A stretch of DNA of 64,000 bases from Plesiomonas shigelloides (GCF_900087055.1 NZ_LT575468.1:2855773-2919772); one strand, 5' to 3'. Shown: positions 49,140-61,512, counted from the stretch's first letter. Notes: generated by a model from the sequence alone, not told the origin. Numbers and translations: made by a program.

Positions 49140-49745
49140 ATGCTGTATTTCTTCGACATGCTGGGCACCGCTGTTTTTGCCATCTCCGGTGTACTCCTTG
49201 CCGGCCGTTTGCGGATGGATCCGTTCGGGGTGGTCGTTCTGGCCGCGGTAACTGCCATTGGCGGCGGTACTATTCGCGATATGGTGCTGGATGCCGGCCC
49301 GGTATTTTGGATCCGCGATCCCTTCTATCTGACGGTGATTTTTATTACCTGTGCCCTGAGTATGCTGCTGATCCGCCCTGCTCGTCGGATCCCGTGGTGG
49401 GTGCTGCCGGTACTGGATGCGGTGGGTTTGGCGGTCTTCTTAGGGATCGGGGTGAACAAAGCCTTGCTGTGTGGTGCTAGCCCAATGGTCGCGGTGGTGA
49501 TGGGCGTGATCACCGGCGTAGGCGGCGGGATCATTCGTGATGTGTTAGCCCGTGAAGTACCCATGATCTTGCGTACCGAGATCTACGCTACCGCCTGTAT
49601 TATCGGCGGGATCCTGCACACCGGCGCGCTGAGCCTGGGTGTCGGCGCACAACATGCGATGCTGCTGGGTTTATTCAGCACCTTAGGGATCCGCTTGGCG
49701 GCGATCCGCTGGAACCTGAAATTGCCGACCTTTCGTATTGACTGA
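49140..49745 (+). CDS. yadS: TRIC-family membrane protein YadS
   Basis: A 201-residue inner-membrane protein with two repeats of three membrane segments plus one, as in prokaryotic TRIC channels (UPF0126). The repeat signatures are visible: [16 protein letters not shown] (residues 36-51) and [18 protein letters not shown], each with the kinked Gly-Gly-Gly pore motif. Homologues conduct K+ as trimers; glycine uptake has also been suggested for some. It is downstream of btuF, as in E. coli, though the functional link is not known. Confidence 0.93.
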   Translation: MLYFFDMLGTAVFAISGVLLAGRLRMDPFGVVVLAAVTAIGGGTIRDMVLDAGPVFWIRDPFYLTVIFITCALSMLLIRPARRIPWWVLPVLDAVGLAVFLGIGVNKALLCGASPMVAVVMGVITGVGGGIIRDVLAREVPMILRTEIYATACIIGGILHTGALSLGVGAQHAMLLGLFSTLGIRLAAIRWNLKLPTFRID

Positions 49746-49864
49746 TGATCCCCGATTTGGATAGTCTGGGATGTAGGATCAATGATTTTTTCTATCAGAT
49801 CCTCAAAATGTGACGCTATTTATAGAAAGTTGTATTAAAAAACAGCAAGTAACTCGATGAAGAG

Positions 49865-49893
49865 TAGACTCGCCCACCCCGATTTCCTATAAT
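49865..49893 (+). promoter_or_regulatory. Promoter of the tRNA-Ile2 gene
   Basis: TAGACT (-35) and a perfect TATAAT (-10) with a 17-bp spacer, followed by the GC-rich discriminator TGCGCCC typical of stringently controlled stable RNA promoters. Confidence 0.65.
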
Positions 49894-49904
49894 TGCGCCC
49901 GTCA

Positions 49905-49980
49905 GGCCCCATAGCTCAGTGGTCAGAGCAGGCGACTCATAATCGCTTGGTCCCCCGTTCAAGCCGGGGTGGGGCCACCA
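49905..49980 (+). tRNA. tRNA-Ile2 (CAU anticodon, read as LAU)
   Basis: The gene is 76 nt with an encoded CCA. The acceptor GGCCCCA pairs with TGGGGCC; the anticodon loop CTCATAA contains CAT. The body (AGCTCAGTGGT, GCAGGCGACTCATAATCGCT) matches E. coli ileX/ileY and not the elongator tRNA-Met. C34 is expected to be changed to lysidine by TilS, so the tRNA decodes AUA as isoleucine. An automatic anticodon call would name it Met. Confidence 0.9.
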
Positions 49981-49988
49981 AATCCAAC

Positions 49989-50017
49989 AAAAAAGCCAGC
50001 AGATTGCTGGCTTTTTT
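49989..50017. terminator. Terminator of tRNA-Ile2
   Basis: AAAAAAGCCAGC/GCTGGCTTTTTT with a 5-nt loop; A and T runs on both sides suit both the tRNA and the convergent cra gene. Confidence 0.85.
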
Positions 50018-50057
50018 GTTTTGTGCATCTTGCCGTTAGCGCGTTAGCGACAACTGA

Positions 50058-51095
50058 TTACTCCGCCGCCGCTGACGCATCCTGTGCGTGCAAACGGCTC
50101 AGAGTGCCACGCCACGTCAGCTGACGCTGCATACGGGTCATCCCCGGTTGCGGCTTCTCGGTACCGTCCAAGCTATCCAATACCAGCTTCAGCACTGTCT
50201 CCGCCACATCGCGGTGACGCTGCGACAGCGACATCACTTTACAGCCGAGAAAATCCAGCAACTCGTGGTCACCGAACGTGGCAATGGTCAGCGAAGGTGG
50301 GATCTTGCCAAAACGGGCAATAATCTCATCCAACACCCCCTGCAACAGGGCAAACGAGGTGGTAAACAGCGCATCTGGCAGCGGGTTCTCTTTCAGCCAC
50401 GCCGCAAAACGGCTTGCCGCCGCTTCCCGCTCATAGCTAGCCGCATGCAAGAAGGTGACCTGACGCTTATCCCCTTCACAGGCCTGACGGAAGCCCTGCT
50501 CACGCAGCTGACTCACCGACAGCTCTGGCAATGCGCCGACATACACAATCGACTTCACGTCTGGCTGACTGAGCAGCTCATGGCACAACACTTCCGCATC
50601 GGCGCGGTCAGCACCGACCACGCTAATAAAGTGCTGCGGATCGAGCGCACGGTCGAGAGCGATGATCGGCAGATCGCGCCCCGCCCACTGCTGATAAAAC
50701 TCATGTGTCGACGACAACGCAGTCGACACAATCAGTGCATCTACCTGACGCTGCAGCAAGTGGCTGACGCAGCGCATTTCGTTTTCCGGTTTATCCTCGG
50801 AGCAGGCAATCAATAACTGATAGCCATGCTGACGCGCACGACGCTCCAGATGATTGGCGATACGGGTATAACTGGTGTTCTCCAAATCTGGGATCACCAG
50901 GCCAATAGAGCGAGTCCGACCGGCACGCAGACCCGCAGCAACGGCGTTCGGCTGGTAGTTGTGCTCACGCACCACTGCCATCACCTTCTCGACCGTTTTA
51001 TCGCTGACACGATACTGTTTTGCCTTGCCGTTAATGACATAACTTGCTGTAGTGCGTGACACGCCAGCCAGTCTGGCTATCTCATCCAGCTTCAC
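50058..51095 (-). CDS. cra: Catabolite repressor/activator Cra (FruR)
   Basis: A 345-residue LacI-family regulator of carbon flow, released from DNA by fructose-1-phosphate or fructose-1,6-bisphosphate. The first 60 residues are nearly those of E. coli Cra ([20 protein letters not shown], then the hinge with [13 protein letters not shown]), followed by the sugar-binding domain ([17 protein letters not shown]). I place the start at GTG 51095, as in E. coli: AAGGGG is 6 nt upstream, while the ATG at 51101 directly abuts that sequence. The C-terminus is about ten residues longer than in E. coli (334). It lies near ilvIH, as in E. coli. Confidence 0.95.
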   Translation of the reverse strand: MKLDEIARLAGVSRTTASYVINGKAKQYRVSDKTVEKVMAVVREHNYQPNAVAAGLRAGRTRSIGLVIPDLENTSYTRIANHLERRARQHGYQLLIACSEDKPENEMRCVSHLLQRQVDALIVSTALSSTHEFYQQWAGRDLPIIALDRALDPQHFISVVGADRADAEVLCHELLSQPDVKSIVYVGALPELSVSQLREQGFRQACEGDKRQVTFLHAASYEREAAASRFAAWLKENPLPDALFTTSFALLQGVLDEIIARFGKIPPSLTIATFGDHELLDFLGCKVMSLSQRHRDVAETVLKLVLDSLDGTEKPQPGMTRMQRQLTWRGTLSRLHAQDASAAAE

Positions 51096-51377
51096 TACCA
51101 TCCCCTTCTGATGAGATCGATGAATAATCAAGATCTAACCGTATAACATAGGCCGGATGCAATACCTTTTTCCGGCGAGAAACTGCCTTAGATCATGCTT
51201 TATGGGTATCGTAATAACAGCGGTTCACACGGCAGAAAATTAATTATTCGTTGCTCACATTTTTTATGTAATTTTTTGATATACCCGCGCCCCCCTGCTA
51301 TAAGACAGGGAAGTTATGCTTGTCGTACAAAGTAAAGCAGTATTTTATCACACAAGTATTGCTTTCAGGGGGGAAGA

Positions 51378-52064
51378 GTGTCAAGTCCAACAATTACGGA
51401 TCAAATTTTTCAGGTCATCAAAAAAGATATTCTCTTAGGAATATTAAAGCCAGGTCAAAAACTGGTTGTCGCGGAATTAAAAGAACGTTATGGCGTCGGC
51501 GCTTCACCCATTCGCGAAGCCTTAATTAAATTATCGTGGAATAAATTCGTTTATATTGAGCCACAAAAAGGCTGCTGGGTAGCCCCAGTTTCGATTGCCG
51601 AATTGGAAGATATTCTGGATACTCGCTACACCCTCGAACGCATCCTACTGACCAAGTCCATCGAACAAGGGGATGAGGAGTGGGAGCTCAATGTAATCAC
51701 CAGTCACCACAAACTGGCACGCATTGATGATCCGGCCAACCCAGACATCGACTATGATGAGTGGGAAGAGCGACACAACCACTTTCACCTTTCTTTGCTC
51801 TCCGGTTGTAACAGCCCCAAGATGCTGGAATTTATGGAGAATATATTGGAGCAGATGGCGCGTTATCGTCATATCTGGGTCAATATTCGTCTCGATTACG
51901 CTCAGCGCTATCACGACAATGGCGAACATGAAAAATTAATGCAGGCCGTACTGGATCGCAATATCCCTCTGGCGATTGAATTAACGGAACGACACTCACA
52001 GCGCGCACTCGAATTAATGAAAGAATCTATTCATTATTTGGAAAAAATAAACGCACTGGCCTAA
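51378..52064 (+). CDS. GntR-family (FCD domain) transcriptional regulator
   Basis: A 228-residue regulator. The N-terminal winged helix (about 5-70) has VVAELKERYGVGASPIREAL, the GntR recognition helix; the C-terminal all-helical FCD ligand domain contains DEWEERHNHFHLSLLSGC and a late His (NGEHEKL, ELTERHSQ), usual metal/ligand positions. It resembles CsiR-type regulators at these points, but I cannot name the effector. The start is GTG 51378 after GGGGGAAGA. The gene and its upstream region are more AT-rich than the neighbours, and it separates cra from ilvIH, which are adjacent in E. coli, so it may be an insertion. Confidence 0.88.
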   Translation: MSSPTITDQIFQVIKKDILLGILKPGQKLVVAELKERYGVGASPIREALIKLSWNKFVYIEPQKGCWVAPVSIAELEDILDTRYTLERILLTKSIEQGDEEWELNVITSHHKLARIDDPANPDIDYDEWEERHNHFHLSLLSGCNSPKMLEFMENILEQMARYRHIWVNIRLDYAQRYHDNGEHEKLMQAVLDRNIPLAIELTERHSQRALELMKESIHYLEKINALA

Positions 52065-52079
52065 CAGAATAAATGAATA

Positions 52080-52101
52080 AAGGGGAATGATTTCCCCTTT
52101 A
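52080..52101. terminator. Bidirectional terminator GntR/ilvH
   Basis: AAAGGGGAA/TTCCCCTTT with a 4-nt loop between the convergent GntR and ilvH genes. Confidence 0.75.
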
Positions 52102-52150
52102 TTGTTTGCGCTACCGCATAAAACGACAGTCAATGTTATGACAATACGTA

Positions 52151-52645
52151 TTAATTATGTACTGACCGCTCACCGCGTGATATTCCGACTACCCCAGAAC
52201 GCGCCACTTCCACAATATCGGTATGCTCTTTAACCGCCGCTAAAAAAGCATCCAGTTTGTCACTGGTACCGGCTAATTGCACCGTATACAACGTACCGGT
52301 CACATCCACAATCTGGCCGCGGAAAATATCACTCATCCGTTTGAGCTCATCACGCACGCTCGCGGGCGCTTGCATTTTAACCAGCATCAACTCACGCTCG
52401 ACATGTGCGCCTTGACTTAAGTCACTGACTTTCAACACATCGATCAGCTTATGCAGCTGCTTTTCGATCTGCTCCAGCACGCTTTGATCGCCCGCGGTCA
52501 CGATAGTGATCCGCGATAAGGTCGCATCCTCGGTCGGCGCGACAGTCAGGGTTTCAATGTTATAACCACGCTGAGAAAACAGCCCGACCACCCGTGACAA
52601 CGCCCCGGACTCGTTCTCCAGTAATACAGACAAGATTCGGCGCAT
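52151..52645 (-). CDS. ilvH: Acetolactate synthase III small (regulatory) subunit
   Basis: A 164-residue regulatory subunit that activates IlvI and confers valine inhibition. The ACT domain is at the N-terminus ([20 protein letters not shown], then [14 protein letters not shown]); a second ACT-like domain follows. Length matches E. coli IlvH (163). Its ATG overlaps the ilvI TGA (ATGA), so the subunits are translationally coupled. Confidence 0.97.
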   Translation of the reverse strand: MRRILSVLLENESGALSRVVGLFSQRGYNIETLTVAPTEDATLSRITIVTAGDQSVLEQIEKQLHKLIDVLKVSDLSQGAHVERELMLVKMQAPASVRDELKRMSDIFRGQIVDVTGTLYTVQLAGTSDKLDAFLAAVKEHTDIVEVARSGVVGISRGERSVHN

Positions 52646-54369
52646 CAGGTTCTCTCCGTTTTACTTAACCACATTTCATCCATGGCACCGCCACGCACCT
52701 GCATCGGATAGACATGCTCGGTCTCATCCACGGTGATATCCACAAACACCAGACGATCTTTCATTGCCAGCGCCTGAGTCAGTTTGCTTTCCAGCTCATC
52801 AGGCGTGCGGATCGCAATCCCCACATGGCCATAGGCTTCGGCGATTTTGACAAAGTCCGGCAACGACTCCATATACGAGTGCGAATGACGACCGCTGTAG
52901 ATCATGTCCTGCCACTGCTTCACCATACCTAAGAAGCGGTTATTCAAGTTGATGATCTTAACCGGCACGTCATATTGCAGCGCGGTGGACAGCTCCTGAA
53001 TATTCATCTGGATACTGCCATCGCCGGTCACGCACACCACTTGCTCTTCCGGCAGCGCCATCTTGACGCCAATGGCAGCGGGGAAGCCAAAGCCCATGGT
53101 GCCAAGACCGCCAGAGTTGATCCAACGGCGCGGTTTGGCAAACGGGTAATACAGAGCGGCAAACATCTGGTGTTGACCAACGTCAGAAGCCACGTAGGCA
53201 TCGCCGCCGGTCAGTTTATGCAGCGCAGCTATCACCGCCTGCGGCTTGATTTTTGGCCCACTGGTATCAAAGTTCAGACACTCACGGGCGCGCCACGTAG
53301 CAATCTGATGCCACCAGTCACTGCGCGCCTGCGCTTGCTGAGCGACCGCATCATCACTCTCATCCAGCAACGCCAGCATTTTGTTCAGCACGTTATCGGC
53401 ACTGCCGACGATCGGAATATCGGCGCCGACCGTTTTCGAGATCGAGGTCGGATCGATATCGATGTGCAAGATGGTGGCGTGCGGGCAGTACTTGGTTAAA
53501 TTATTGGTGGTGCGATCGTCAAAGCGCACGCCGATACCAAAGATCAGATCCGCATGATGCATCGCCATATTGGCTTCGTAGGTACCGTGCATACCCAGCA
53601 TCCCTAAACACTGCGGATCGTCGCCCGGAAACGCCCCCAACCCCATCAAAGAGGTGGTGACCGGCAAGTTCAAACGCTTGGCCAACGCCGCCAATTGGGC
53701 GTGACAGTTGGCGCTGATCACCCCGCCACCGGCATAGATCACTGGCTGACGAGCGGCCAGCAATGCCTGCAGCCCTTTTTTAATCTGCCCTGTATGCCCC
53801 TTGACGTTCGGGTGATAAGAGCGCAGCTCGACGCTCTGTGGATATTCATACGGCAACTTGTTGGCGGGGTTAAGAATGTCTTTCGGCAAATCCACCACCA
53901 CCGGACCCGGGCGGCCGGAGCTGGCCAGATAAAAGGCCTTTTTCATCACCACCGGAATATCTTCGGTGCGCTTGACCAGAAAACTGTGTTTAACCACCGG
54001 ACGGGAGATCCCGACCATGTCGCACTCTTGGAAGGCGTCATTACCAATCAGGCTGGTCGCCACCTGACCGGACAGCACGACCATCGGCACAGAATCCATA
54101 TACGCAGTCGCAATACCGGTGATGGCATTGGTGGCACCGGGACCGGATGTGACTAGCACCACCCCCACTTCGCCGGTGGCGCGGGCATAACCATCGGCCA
54201 TGTGCACGGCAGCTTGCTCGTGCCGGACCAGCACGTGCTGGATCCCACCAAGGGTATGCAGTGCATCATAAATATCGAGCACCGCACCACCCGGATAGCC
54301 GAAAACATGTTTGATCCCCTGATCGTGCAATGCACGCACGACCATTTCGGCCCCTGACAACATCTCCAT
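52645..54369 (-). CDS. ilvI: Acetolactate synthase III large (catalytic) subunit
   Basis: A 574-residue ThDP/FAD enzyme that makes acetolactate or acetohydroxybutyrate, the first common step of valine, leucine and isoleucine synthesis. The ThDP-activating Glu is in [14 protein letters not shown]; ThDP/Mg binding is at [19 protein letters not shown] with NLNN. I start at ATG 54369 ([10 protein letters not shown]), preceded by GGGAGG, giving exactly the E. coli length (574); the frame is open for 35 more codons upstream without homology. Expected to be Lrp-controlled, as in E. coli. Confidence 0.97.
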   Translation of the reverse strand: MEMLSGAEMVVRALHDQGIKHVFGYPGGAVLDIYDALHTLGGIQHVLVRHEQAAVHMADGYARATGEVGVVLVTSGPGATNAITGIATAYMDSVPMVVLSGQVATSLIGNDAFQECDMVGISRPVVKHSFLVKRTEDIPVVMKKAFYLASSGRPGPVVVDLPKDILNPANKLPYEYPQSVELRSYHPNVKGHTGQIKKGLQALLAARQPVIYAGGGVISANCHAQLAALAKRLNLPVTTSLMGLGAFPGDDPQCLGMLGMHGTYEANMAMHHADLIFGIGVRFDDRTTNNLTKYCPHATILHIDIDPTSISKTVGADIPIVGSADNVLNKMLALLDESDDAVAQQAQARSDWWHQIATWRARECLNFDTSGPKIKPQAVIAALHKLTGGDAYVASDVGQHQMFAALYYPFAKPRRWINSGGLGTMGFGFPAAIGVKMALPEEQVVCVTGDGSIQMNIQELSTALQYDVPVKIINLNNRFLGMVKQWQDMIYSGRHSHSYMESLPDFVKIAEAYGHVGIAIRTPDELESKLTQALAMKDRLVFVDITVDETEHVYPMQVRGGAMDEMWLSKTERT

Positions 54370-54665
54370 ACGTCTGCCTCCCGGTTGGATTTTTTGTGTC
54401 GTAAGTCCCTCTGACGAATGACTTGTCGCTGTATTCCCTGTTCCGCCTGATAACGAAGACGGATCCGTATCCACTTTAACGTTGATTTTGTAACAAAGTC
54501 CATCATTACAACCAATTAATCCAAAACAAAACGCTCACCAAGGCGATATTTACGATTAACAATTGCAATAAGAGTAATTAGCAGTGAAATACACTAGCAA
54601 AGGCGAAAATTGCGGCAGGTTTAATGGGGGAAAGCGCAGAGAAAAGACAATCGAAAAACAGGCAC
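54370..54665. other. ilvIH promoter region
   Basis: AT-rich DNA between ilvI and the acyl-CoA synthetase. It must hold the ilvIH promoter; Lrp sites are degenerate and I cannot place them. No leader peptide with a run of branched-chain codons is visible. Confidence 0.4.
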
Positions 54666-54697
54666 AAAAAAACCACCGCGCGAAAGCGGTGGTTTTT
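54666..54697 (-). terminator. Terminator of the acyl-CoA synthetase gene (second hairpin)
   Basis: ACCACCGC/GCGGTGGT with a 6-nt loop, flanked by A and T runs; a strong terminator on the minus strand. Confidence 0.82.
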
Positions 54698-54709
54698 AGT
54701 CAGCCGCGC

Positions 54710-54729
54710 GGCACTCATTCTTGAGTGCC
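54710..54729 (-). terminator. Hairpin after the acyl-CoA synthetase gene (first hairpin)
   Basis: A perfect 8-bp stem GGCACTCA/TGAGTGCC with a 4-nt loop, without a U run of its own; it lies just before the strong terminator. Confidence 0.45.
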
Positions 54730-54768
54730 GCCGACATAGGCAAATTAGCGACGTAGTTTAAACGTGAT

Positions 54769-56553
54769 TTAGTCGTACATCGCTTCAATTTCACGCTCAT
54801 AGCGCTGCGTGATGATCTTACGGCGCAACTTCAGCGTTGGTGTTAACTCACCGCGCTCCATCGTGAAGGCTTCTGGCAGCAGCGTAAAACGCTTCACTTG
54901 CTCAAAACGGGCCAGCTCTTTTTGCATCGCTTTCAGGCGCTGTTCAAACATCTCCATCACTTGACTATGGCGCAATAGCTCCATGCGATCTTGATACTTG
55001 ATGTTGACGCTACGCGCGTAATCTTCCAGCGATTCAAAGCATGGCACGATCAGCGCCGACACGAACTTACGTGTATCGGCGATCACCGCGATCTGCTCGA
55101 TGAAGCGATCTTGGCCCAAGGTGCCTTCGATCATCTGCGGCGCAATGTACTTACCGCCAGAGGTTTTCATCAAATCTTTGATGCGCTCGGTAATGAACAG
55201 GTTGCCCTGCGCATCCAGCTGACCAGCATCACCGGTTTTCAGCCAGCCATCTTCGGTAAAGGTACGGGCAGTTTCTTCTGGCTTATTGAAGTAACCACGC
55301 ATCACGGTTGGACCACGCACCTGAATCTCGTTTTCCTCACCAATGCGCACTTCAACGCCCGGCAACGGTGTACCAATCGAGCCAAAGCGGTATTCGTCAT
55401 CTTCCCAGCACGAAACGGTGGCACAGGTTTCGGTCATGCCATAGCCGTACTTGATGTTGATACCGATGGATTGGAAGAACAGGTTAATCTTGTCATCCAA
55501 CTTGGCGCCAGAGGTTGGCATAAAGCGAGTACGACCGCCCAGCGCGCCGCGCAGTTTGCTCAGTACCAGCTTGTCCGCCATACGGAAACTGGCCGCCAGC
55601 AATGCCGACGGTTGACGATTTTCACGCTGACACCAGTAATGACGTTCACCGGTTTTCACCGCCCAGCGGAACATCAGACGACGCAACAGCGGCGCTTTGG
55701 CCACTTTGTCTTGGATTGCGCTGAACACTTTCTCGTAAAAACGCGGTACAGCGCACATCACGGTCGGCTTAACAGCGCCAATGGCGGCCTGCACTTTGTG
55801 CGGATCACGCAAGAACACGTTCACCGCGCCACGGTGCAGCACGTAGAAACACCACGCCCGCTCAAACACGTGTGATAGCGGCAGGAAGCTCATGGAGACA
55901 TCCTCTTCGCTCAAGCTTAAGCGCTCATCGTGCAAATGCAGCTGAGTCGCGATGCTGCGGTAATCCAGCATTACGCCTTTTGGCTCGCCGGTGGTACCGG
56001 AGGTGTAGATCAGGGTGAACAGATCGTCTAACGAACGCTCGGCCATCCGCTGCTCCAACACGCTGTCCCACTCAGGGCAGCCTTGCTGGCGGAAATCGGC
56101 CAGATGGCAGGCGATGCTGCAACCTTTAAGATCGACTTTCGGATCCAGCGCGATAATGTGCGCCAGTTGTGGACACAGCGCCTGCAGTTCGATGGCGGCA
56201 TCCATTTGCGCCTGCTCGCCCACAAACAAAATTCGGATTTCAGCATCATCCAACACATAAGCCGTTTGGGCGGCAGTGTTAGTGGCATAAATAGGTACCG
56301 TGATTGCACGCAGGTGCAAGATGGCCATGTCAGTGATGGTCCACTCGGCCATGTTCTGGGAAAAAATTGCGACGCGCTCTTGCACGCCAACACCGAGGCT
56401 CAGTAACGCTCGGGCGGTGGCGCGCAGACGCTGATTGACATCCTGCCAGCAGATATCAACCCAGCTCTTGCCCTGCTGATCACGCATGGCAACCTTGGCT
56501 GGGTTACGGGTAATCTGATCCTGAATTCGCTCGATCAGGTGATAACCTTGCAT
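54769..56553 (-). CDS. Long-chain acyl-CoA synthetase (FAA1/FadD15 type)
   Basis: A 594-residue AMP-forming ligase that activates fatty acids to acyl-CoA. The AMP-binding P-loop is TLIYTSGTTGEPKGVMLDYR (about 178-197); YGYGMTETCA is motif II; DGWLKTGDAG and ERIKDLMKTSGGKYIAP form the hinge and the catalytic Lys region. It belongs to the branch of eukaryote-like long ACSLs, not the E. coli FadD branch. A homologue adjacent to ilvIH is found in Vibrio cholerae as I recall. It stands alone with tandem hairpins after it. The chain length used is not evident. Confidence 0.9.
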   Translation of the reverse strand: MQGYHLIERIQDQITRNPAKVAMRDQQGKSWVDICWQDVNQRLRATARALLSLGVGVQERVAIFSQNMAEWTITDMAILHLRAITVPIYATNTAAQTAYVLDDAEIRILFVGEQAQMDAAIELQALCPQLAHIIALDPKVDLKGCSIACHLADFRQQGCPEWDSVLEQRMAERSLDDLFTLIYTSGTTGEPKGVMLDYRSIATQLHLHDERLSLSEEDVSMSFLPLSHVFERAWCFYVLHRGAVNVFLRDPHKVQAAIGAVKPTVMCAVPRFYEKVFSAIQDKVAKAPLLRRLMFRWAVKTGERHYWCQRENRQPSALLAASFRMADKLVLSKLRGALGGRTRFMPTSGAKLDDKINLFFQSIGINIKYGYGMTETCATVSCWEDDEYRFGSIGTPLPGVEVRIGEENEIQVRGPTVMRGYFNKPEETARTFTEDGWLKTGDAGQLDAQGNLFITERIKDLMKTSGGKYIAPQMIEGTLGQDRFIEQIAVIADTRKFVSALIVPCFESLEDYARSVNIKYQDRMELLRHSQVMEMFEQRLKAMQKELARFEQVKRFTLLPEAFTMERGELTPTLKLRRKIITQRYEREIEAMYD

Positions 56554-56731
56554 TTTCCACCTTATTCAGTTCTTAGGATTTCAGCGTACAAGTGTACGCT
56601 TAGCTGACAACAAGTGTAACTGAACTTATCTGTGGAAGAAAAGGATTTAAACGTCTGTTTATGCCTTATCCCTCACAATATGAGGGATATGCAGGATAAG
56701 ATTTTGTCATCCAGCTGATTTGTATGGCTTT

Positions 56732-57838
56732 TTAAGTAGAAGATAGCGGTGAAGTCATCACTGCCGACGAGTCTGGCAGCCAACTTTGTACGTTTTCCGC
56801 TACACCACATGGAAAGCGCACTGCTTGCCATAACTGCTGGCTCAGTCGGGCGGGAAAATCCCAATGCCCTTCCGCCACCCAAGCGGCAACCGCCTGCGCG
56901 ACATCGGGAAAGCACACCCGCCCTGCAGCGGGGCTGGCTAGCCAGCGCAGTAACGACGGCGTATCCAGTGTAAACAGACGCGTAGCCAGACCGAGTAATT
57001 CCAATGCCAGCACATTGCTTTGCTGCTCAAACTGGCCGTACAGCGGCTTTAACAGCAACTTCTTTCCCAGCACCATCGCTTCCGACGGCAGCTCAAAGCC
57101 GGCATTGGCGATCACGCCATGGCACGCCGTTAAGGCGCGGCGAAACCCATGTAAAGAAAGTGGCTTTAACCTGATGTTTTTTATTACAACTTCACTCTTT
57201 ACCTCAGGGTGAAAACAATCAAAGCCCGTCTGCGGACACTGCTGTAACCACGCGCTGATTTCGCTCAGCGATTCAAAAGGCAGATACACCAGAACGCGGC
57301 CATTGTCTGTCACCGCATCGGTACAGCGCGTGGCGATAATCGGCGGTAAAATGGGGTGATTGTAGTGAAACCAGTGCAGACCGACACTGTGCTGCACCGG
57401 AGCAAACTGCCGCATCAATAAGCGGTTGAACGCGTTATCGCCTTCGGTGGGGATCGGCGCTAAAAAGGCGGCCTGATGGCTGACGCTCAAACTCGGCACC
57501 CCAGCGCGGCGCGCAGCCCAAGCACTTACCGGCTCAAAATCACTGAGCACCGCATCGTAACTGCCGACATCCAACGCACGAACATCGCGCATAAACTCGC
57601 GCAGCCGATTATGTTGCCAAGTCTGCCGCATATCCACGCGCCCGGCGCGGGTGATGAAACTGAGGCCTCGCCGCACCTGATACGCACCAAACACCTGCAT
57701 ATCAAAATAGGCGTCGGCAGCGCGCCCAGAGCACAACACATCCACCCGAATCCCCTGCGCGCGCAGCGCCGGCACCAACTCACGCGCCCGCGACAAATGC
57801 CCATTGCCGGTGCCCTGAATGCCATATAACAGTTTCAT
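56732..57838 (-). CDS. Glycosyltransferase-like protein, MJ1255/VC2487 family
   Basis: A 368-residue GT-B fold protein. The N-terminus has the nucleotide-sugar transferase start KLLYGIQGTGNGHLSRARELV, as in MurG and GT28 enzymes; the C-terminal half contains GVIANAGFELPSEAMVLGKKLLLKPLYGQFEQQSN, the donor-binding helix-loop. The substrate is unknown. The start at ATG 57838 fits this motif and overlaps the TGA of the upstream PAP2 gene (ATGA); the longer frame inside PAP2 is not conserved. The pair probably handles a lipid-linked sugar. Confidence 0.8.
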   Translation of the reverse strand: MKLLYGIQGTGNGHLSRARELVPALRAQGIRVDVLCSGRAADAYFDMQVFGAYQVRRGLSFITRAGRVDMRQTWQHNRLREFMRDVRALDVGSYDAVLSDFEPVSAWAARRAGVPSLSVSHQAAFLAPIPTEGDNAFNRLLMRQFAPVQHSVGLHWFHYNHPILPPIIATRCTDAVTDNGRVLVYLPFESLSEISAWLQQCPQTGFDCFHPEVKSEVVIKNIRLKPLSLHGFRRALTACHGVIANAGFELPSEAMVLGKKLLLKPLYGQFEQQSNVLALELLGLATRLFTLDTPSLLRWLASPAAGRVCFPDVAQAVAAWVAEGHWDFPARLSQQLWQAVRFPCGVAENVQSWLPDSSAVMTSPLSST

Positions 57839-58359
57839 AACCACTCCAGCGCCAGTTTGGCACAGCTCAAGCCGAGCAGTGCGCCGGCCACAATATCGGT
57901 CAGGTAATGCACGCCGAGTAACACCCGTGACAGCCCAATCAACGCCGCCCAGCACAAGGCCGGCAACAGCCACAGCGGGTAGTACGCTGCAATCAAGCCG
58001 CAAACTAAAAAGGCGGCCGCAGTGTGACCAGAGGGCAAACTGTATTTATCGGAGGGGACAATAAAACAAGGCAAATCCAATGGCCGATGACGGCGAATGG
58101 CATTTTTCAGCAGCCAGTACAGCGGCAGCTCGATGGCAAATGCCAGCAGCAGCGCGGTAAAAAACGCCGCACCATGCACGGGCTCCCAGCGCAGCAAAAC
58201 CAGCGCCAACAGCAGATACCAAGGACCATCGCCGGTACGGGAAATCAGGCGACACACCCGCGCAACCTGGTGATTAAAACGGTGACACAGACAAAACGTG
58301 GAGAGCGCCAGATCCAACTGTTGCAGACGCCAGCGCGGCGACAAGCGTGACAAGGCCAT
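57835..58359 (-). CDS. PAP2-family membrane phosphatase
   Basis: A 174-residue inner-membrane acid-phosphatase-type protein with about five membrane segments. All three motifs are intact: KNAIRRHRP, PSGHTAA and SRVLLGVHYLTDI, supplying the catalytic His pair and Asp. Such enzymes remove phosphate from lipid phosphates, for example undecaprenyl pyrophosphate or phosphatidic acid. I prefer ATG 58359, with GGGAG 6 nt upstream, over a TTG at 58380. The stop overlaps the start of the glycosyltransferase gene. Confidence 0.88.
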   Translation of the reverse strand: MALSRLSPRWRLQQLDLALSTFCLCHRFNHQVARVCRLISRTGDGPWYLLLALVLLRWEPVHGAAFFTALLLAFAIELPLYWLLKNAIRRHRPLDLPCFIVPSDKYSLPSGHTAAAFLVCGLIAAYYPLWLLPALCWAALIGLSRVLLGVHYLTDIVAGALLGLSCAKLALEWL

Positions 58360-58488
58360 ATTCAGCTCCCGGATAATCAATGCGGCACCGCGCGCAATAC
58401 GCAGTTTCAGCCTGTGTTCACCCTATAAAGCGGACATGACATTTGTTTGATGTTTTTGCAGCAGTTTAATTTCCGCTGCAGCAAACGG

Positions 58489-58518
58489 TTGACACGGATA
58501 CAACATCTGAAGTATCAC
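58489..58518 (+). promoter_or_regulatory. Possible leu operon promoter
   Basis: A perfect TTGACA is followed after 18 bp by TATCAC. It lies about 115 nt before leuL. The -10 match is poor, so the call is tentative. Confidence 0.35.
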
Positions 58519-58631
58519 ATAACACAAGCGATTAAATTTCCGCCGTTTGCGTCCCCGTGCCAGCGTTACCCGAAACGATGTAACCTGAGCACGCCAGCCA
58601 CGGCCACGATATAGACCGAGATACGTTAATA

Positions 58632-58712
58632 ATGATGAACATCCGCGCCCTGTTTCTAAACCTACTGCTACTCGCTGCCCACCAGCGCGGGTCCGCTCGA
58701 GGTTTGTCTTAA
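58632..58712 (+). CDS. leuL: leu operon leader peptide
   Basis: A 26-residue leader starting MMNIRALFLNLLLLAAHQ. It has six Leu codons in eight positions (CTG, CTA, CTA-CTG-CTA-CTC), three of them the rare CTA, as expected for leucine attenuation in E. coli and Salmonella. It starts with tandem ATG codons, like thrL here. The attenuator follows at 58748. Confidence 0.9.
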   Translation: MMNIRALFLNLLLLAAHQRGSARGLS

Positions 58713-58747
58713 CGTTACAGTGCAGCAAGTTCAGACATCCACCTCCA

Positions 58748-58777
58748 AGCCCGCGCCGTCTGCGCGGGCTTTTTTTT
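58748..58777 (+). terminator. leu operon attenuator
   Basis: AGCCCGCGC/GCGCGGGCT with a 5-nt loop, followed by T7. It lies 35 nt after leuL and about 50 nt before leuA. Confidence 0.92.
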
Positions 58778-58826
58778 CCGCGTGACGACAGGGATTGAAC
58801 GCAACTTAAGGAAGGAGAGCGCCACC

Positions 58827-61501
<2,675 letters not shown>

Positions 61502-61512
61502 GGAGTGCTGAG

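Noticed and set aside
49905-49980. Elongator tRNA-Met by anticodon
   Set aside because: The body matches tRNA-Ile2 (ileX type), so CAU is expected to carry lysidine.
58423-58728. Minus-strand ORF of 101 codons over the leu leader
   Set aside because: Antisense to leuL and the promoter region, no homology.
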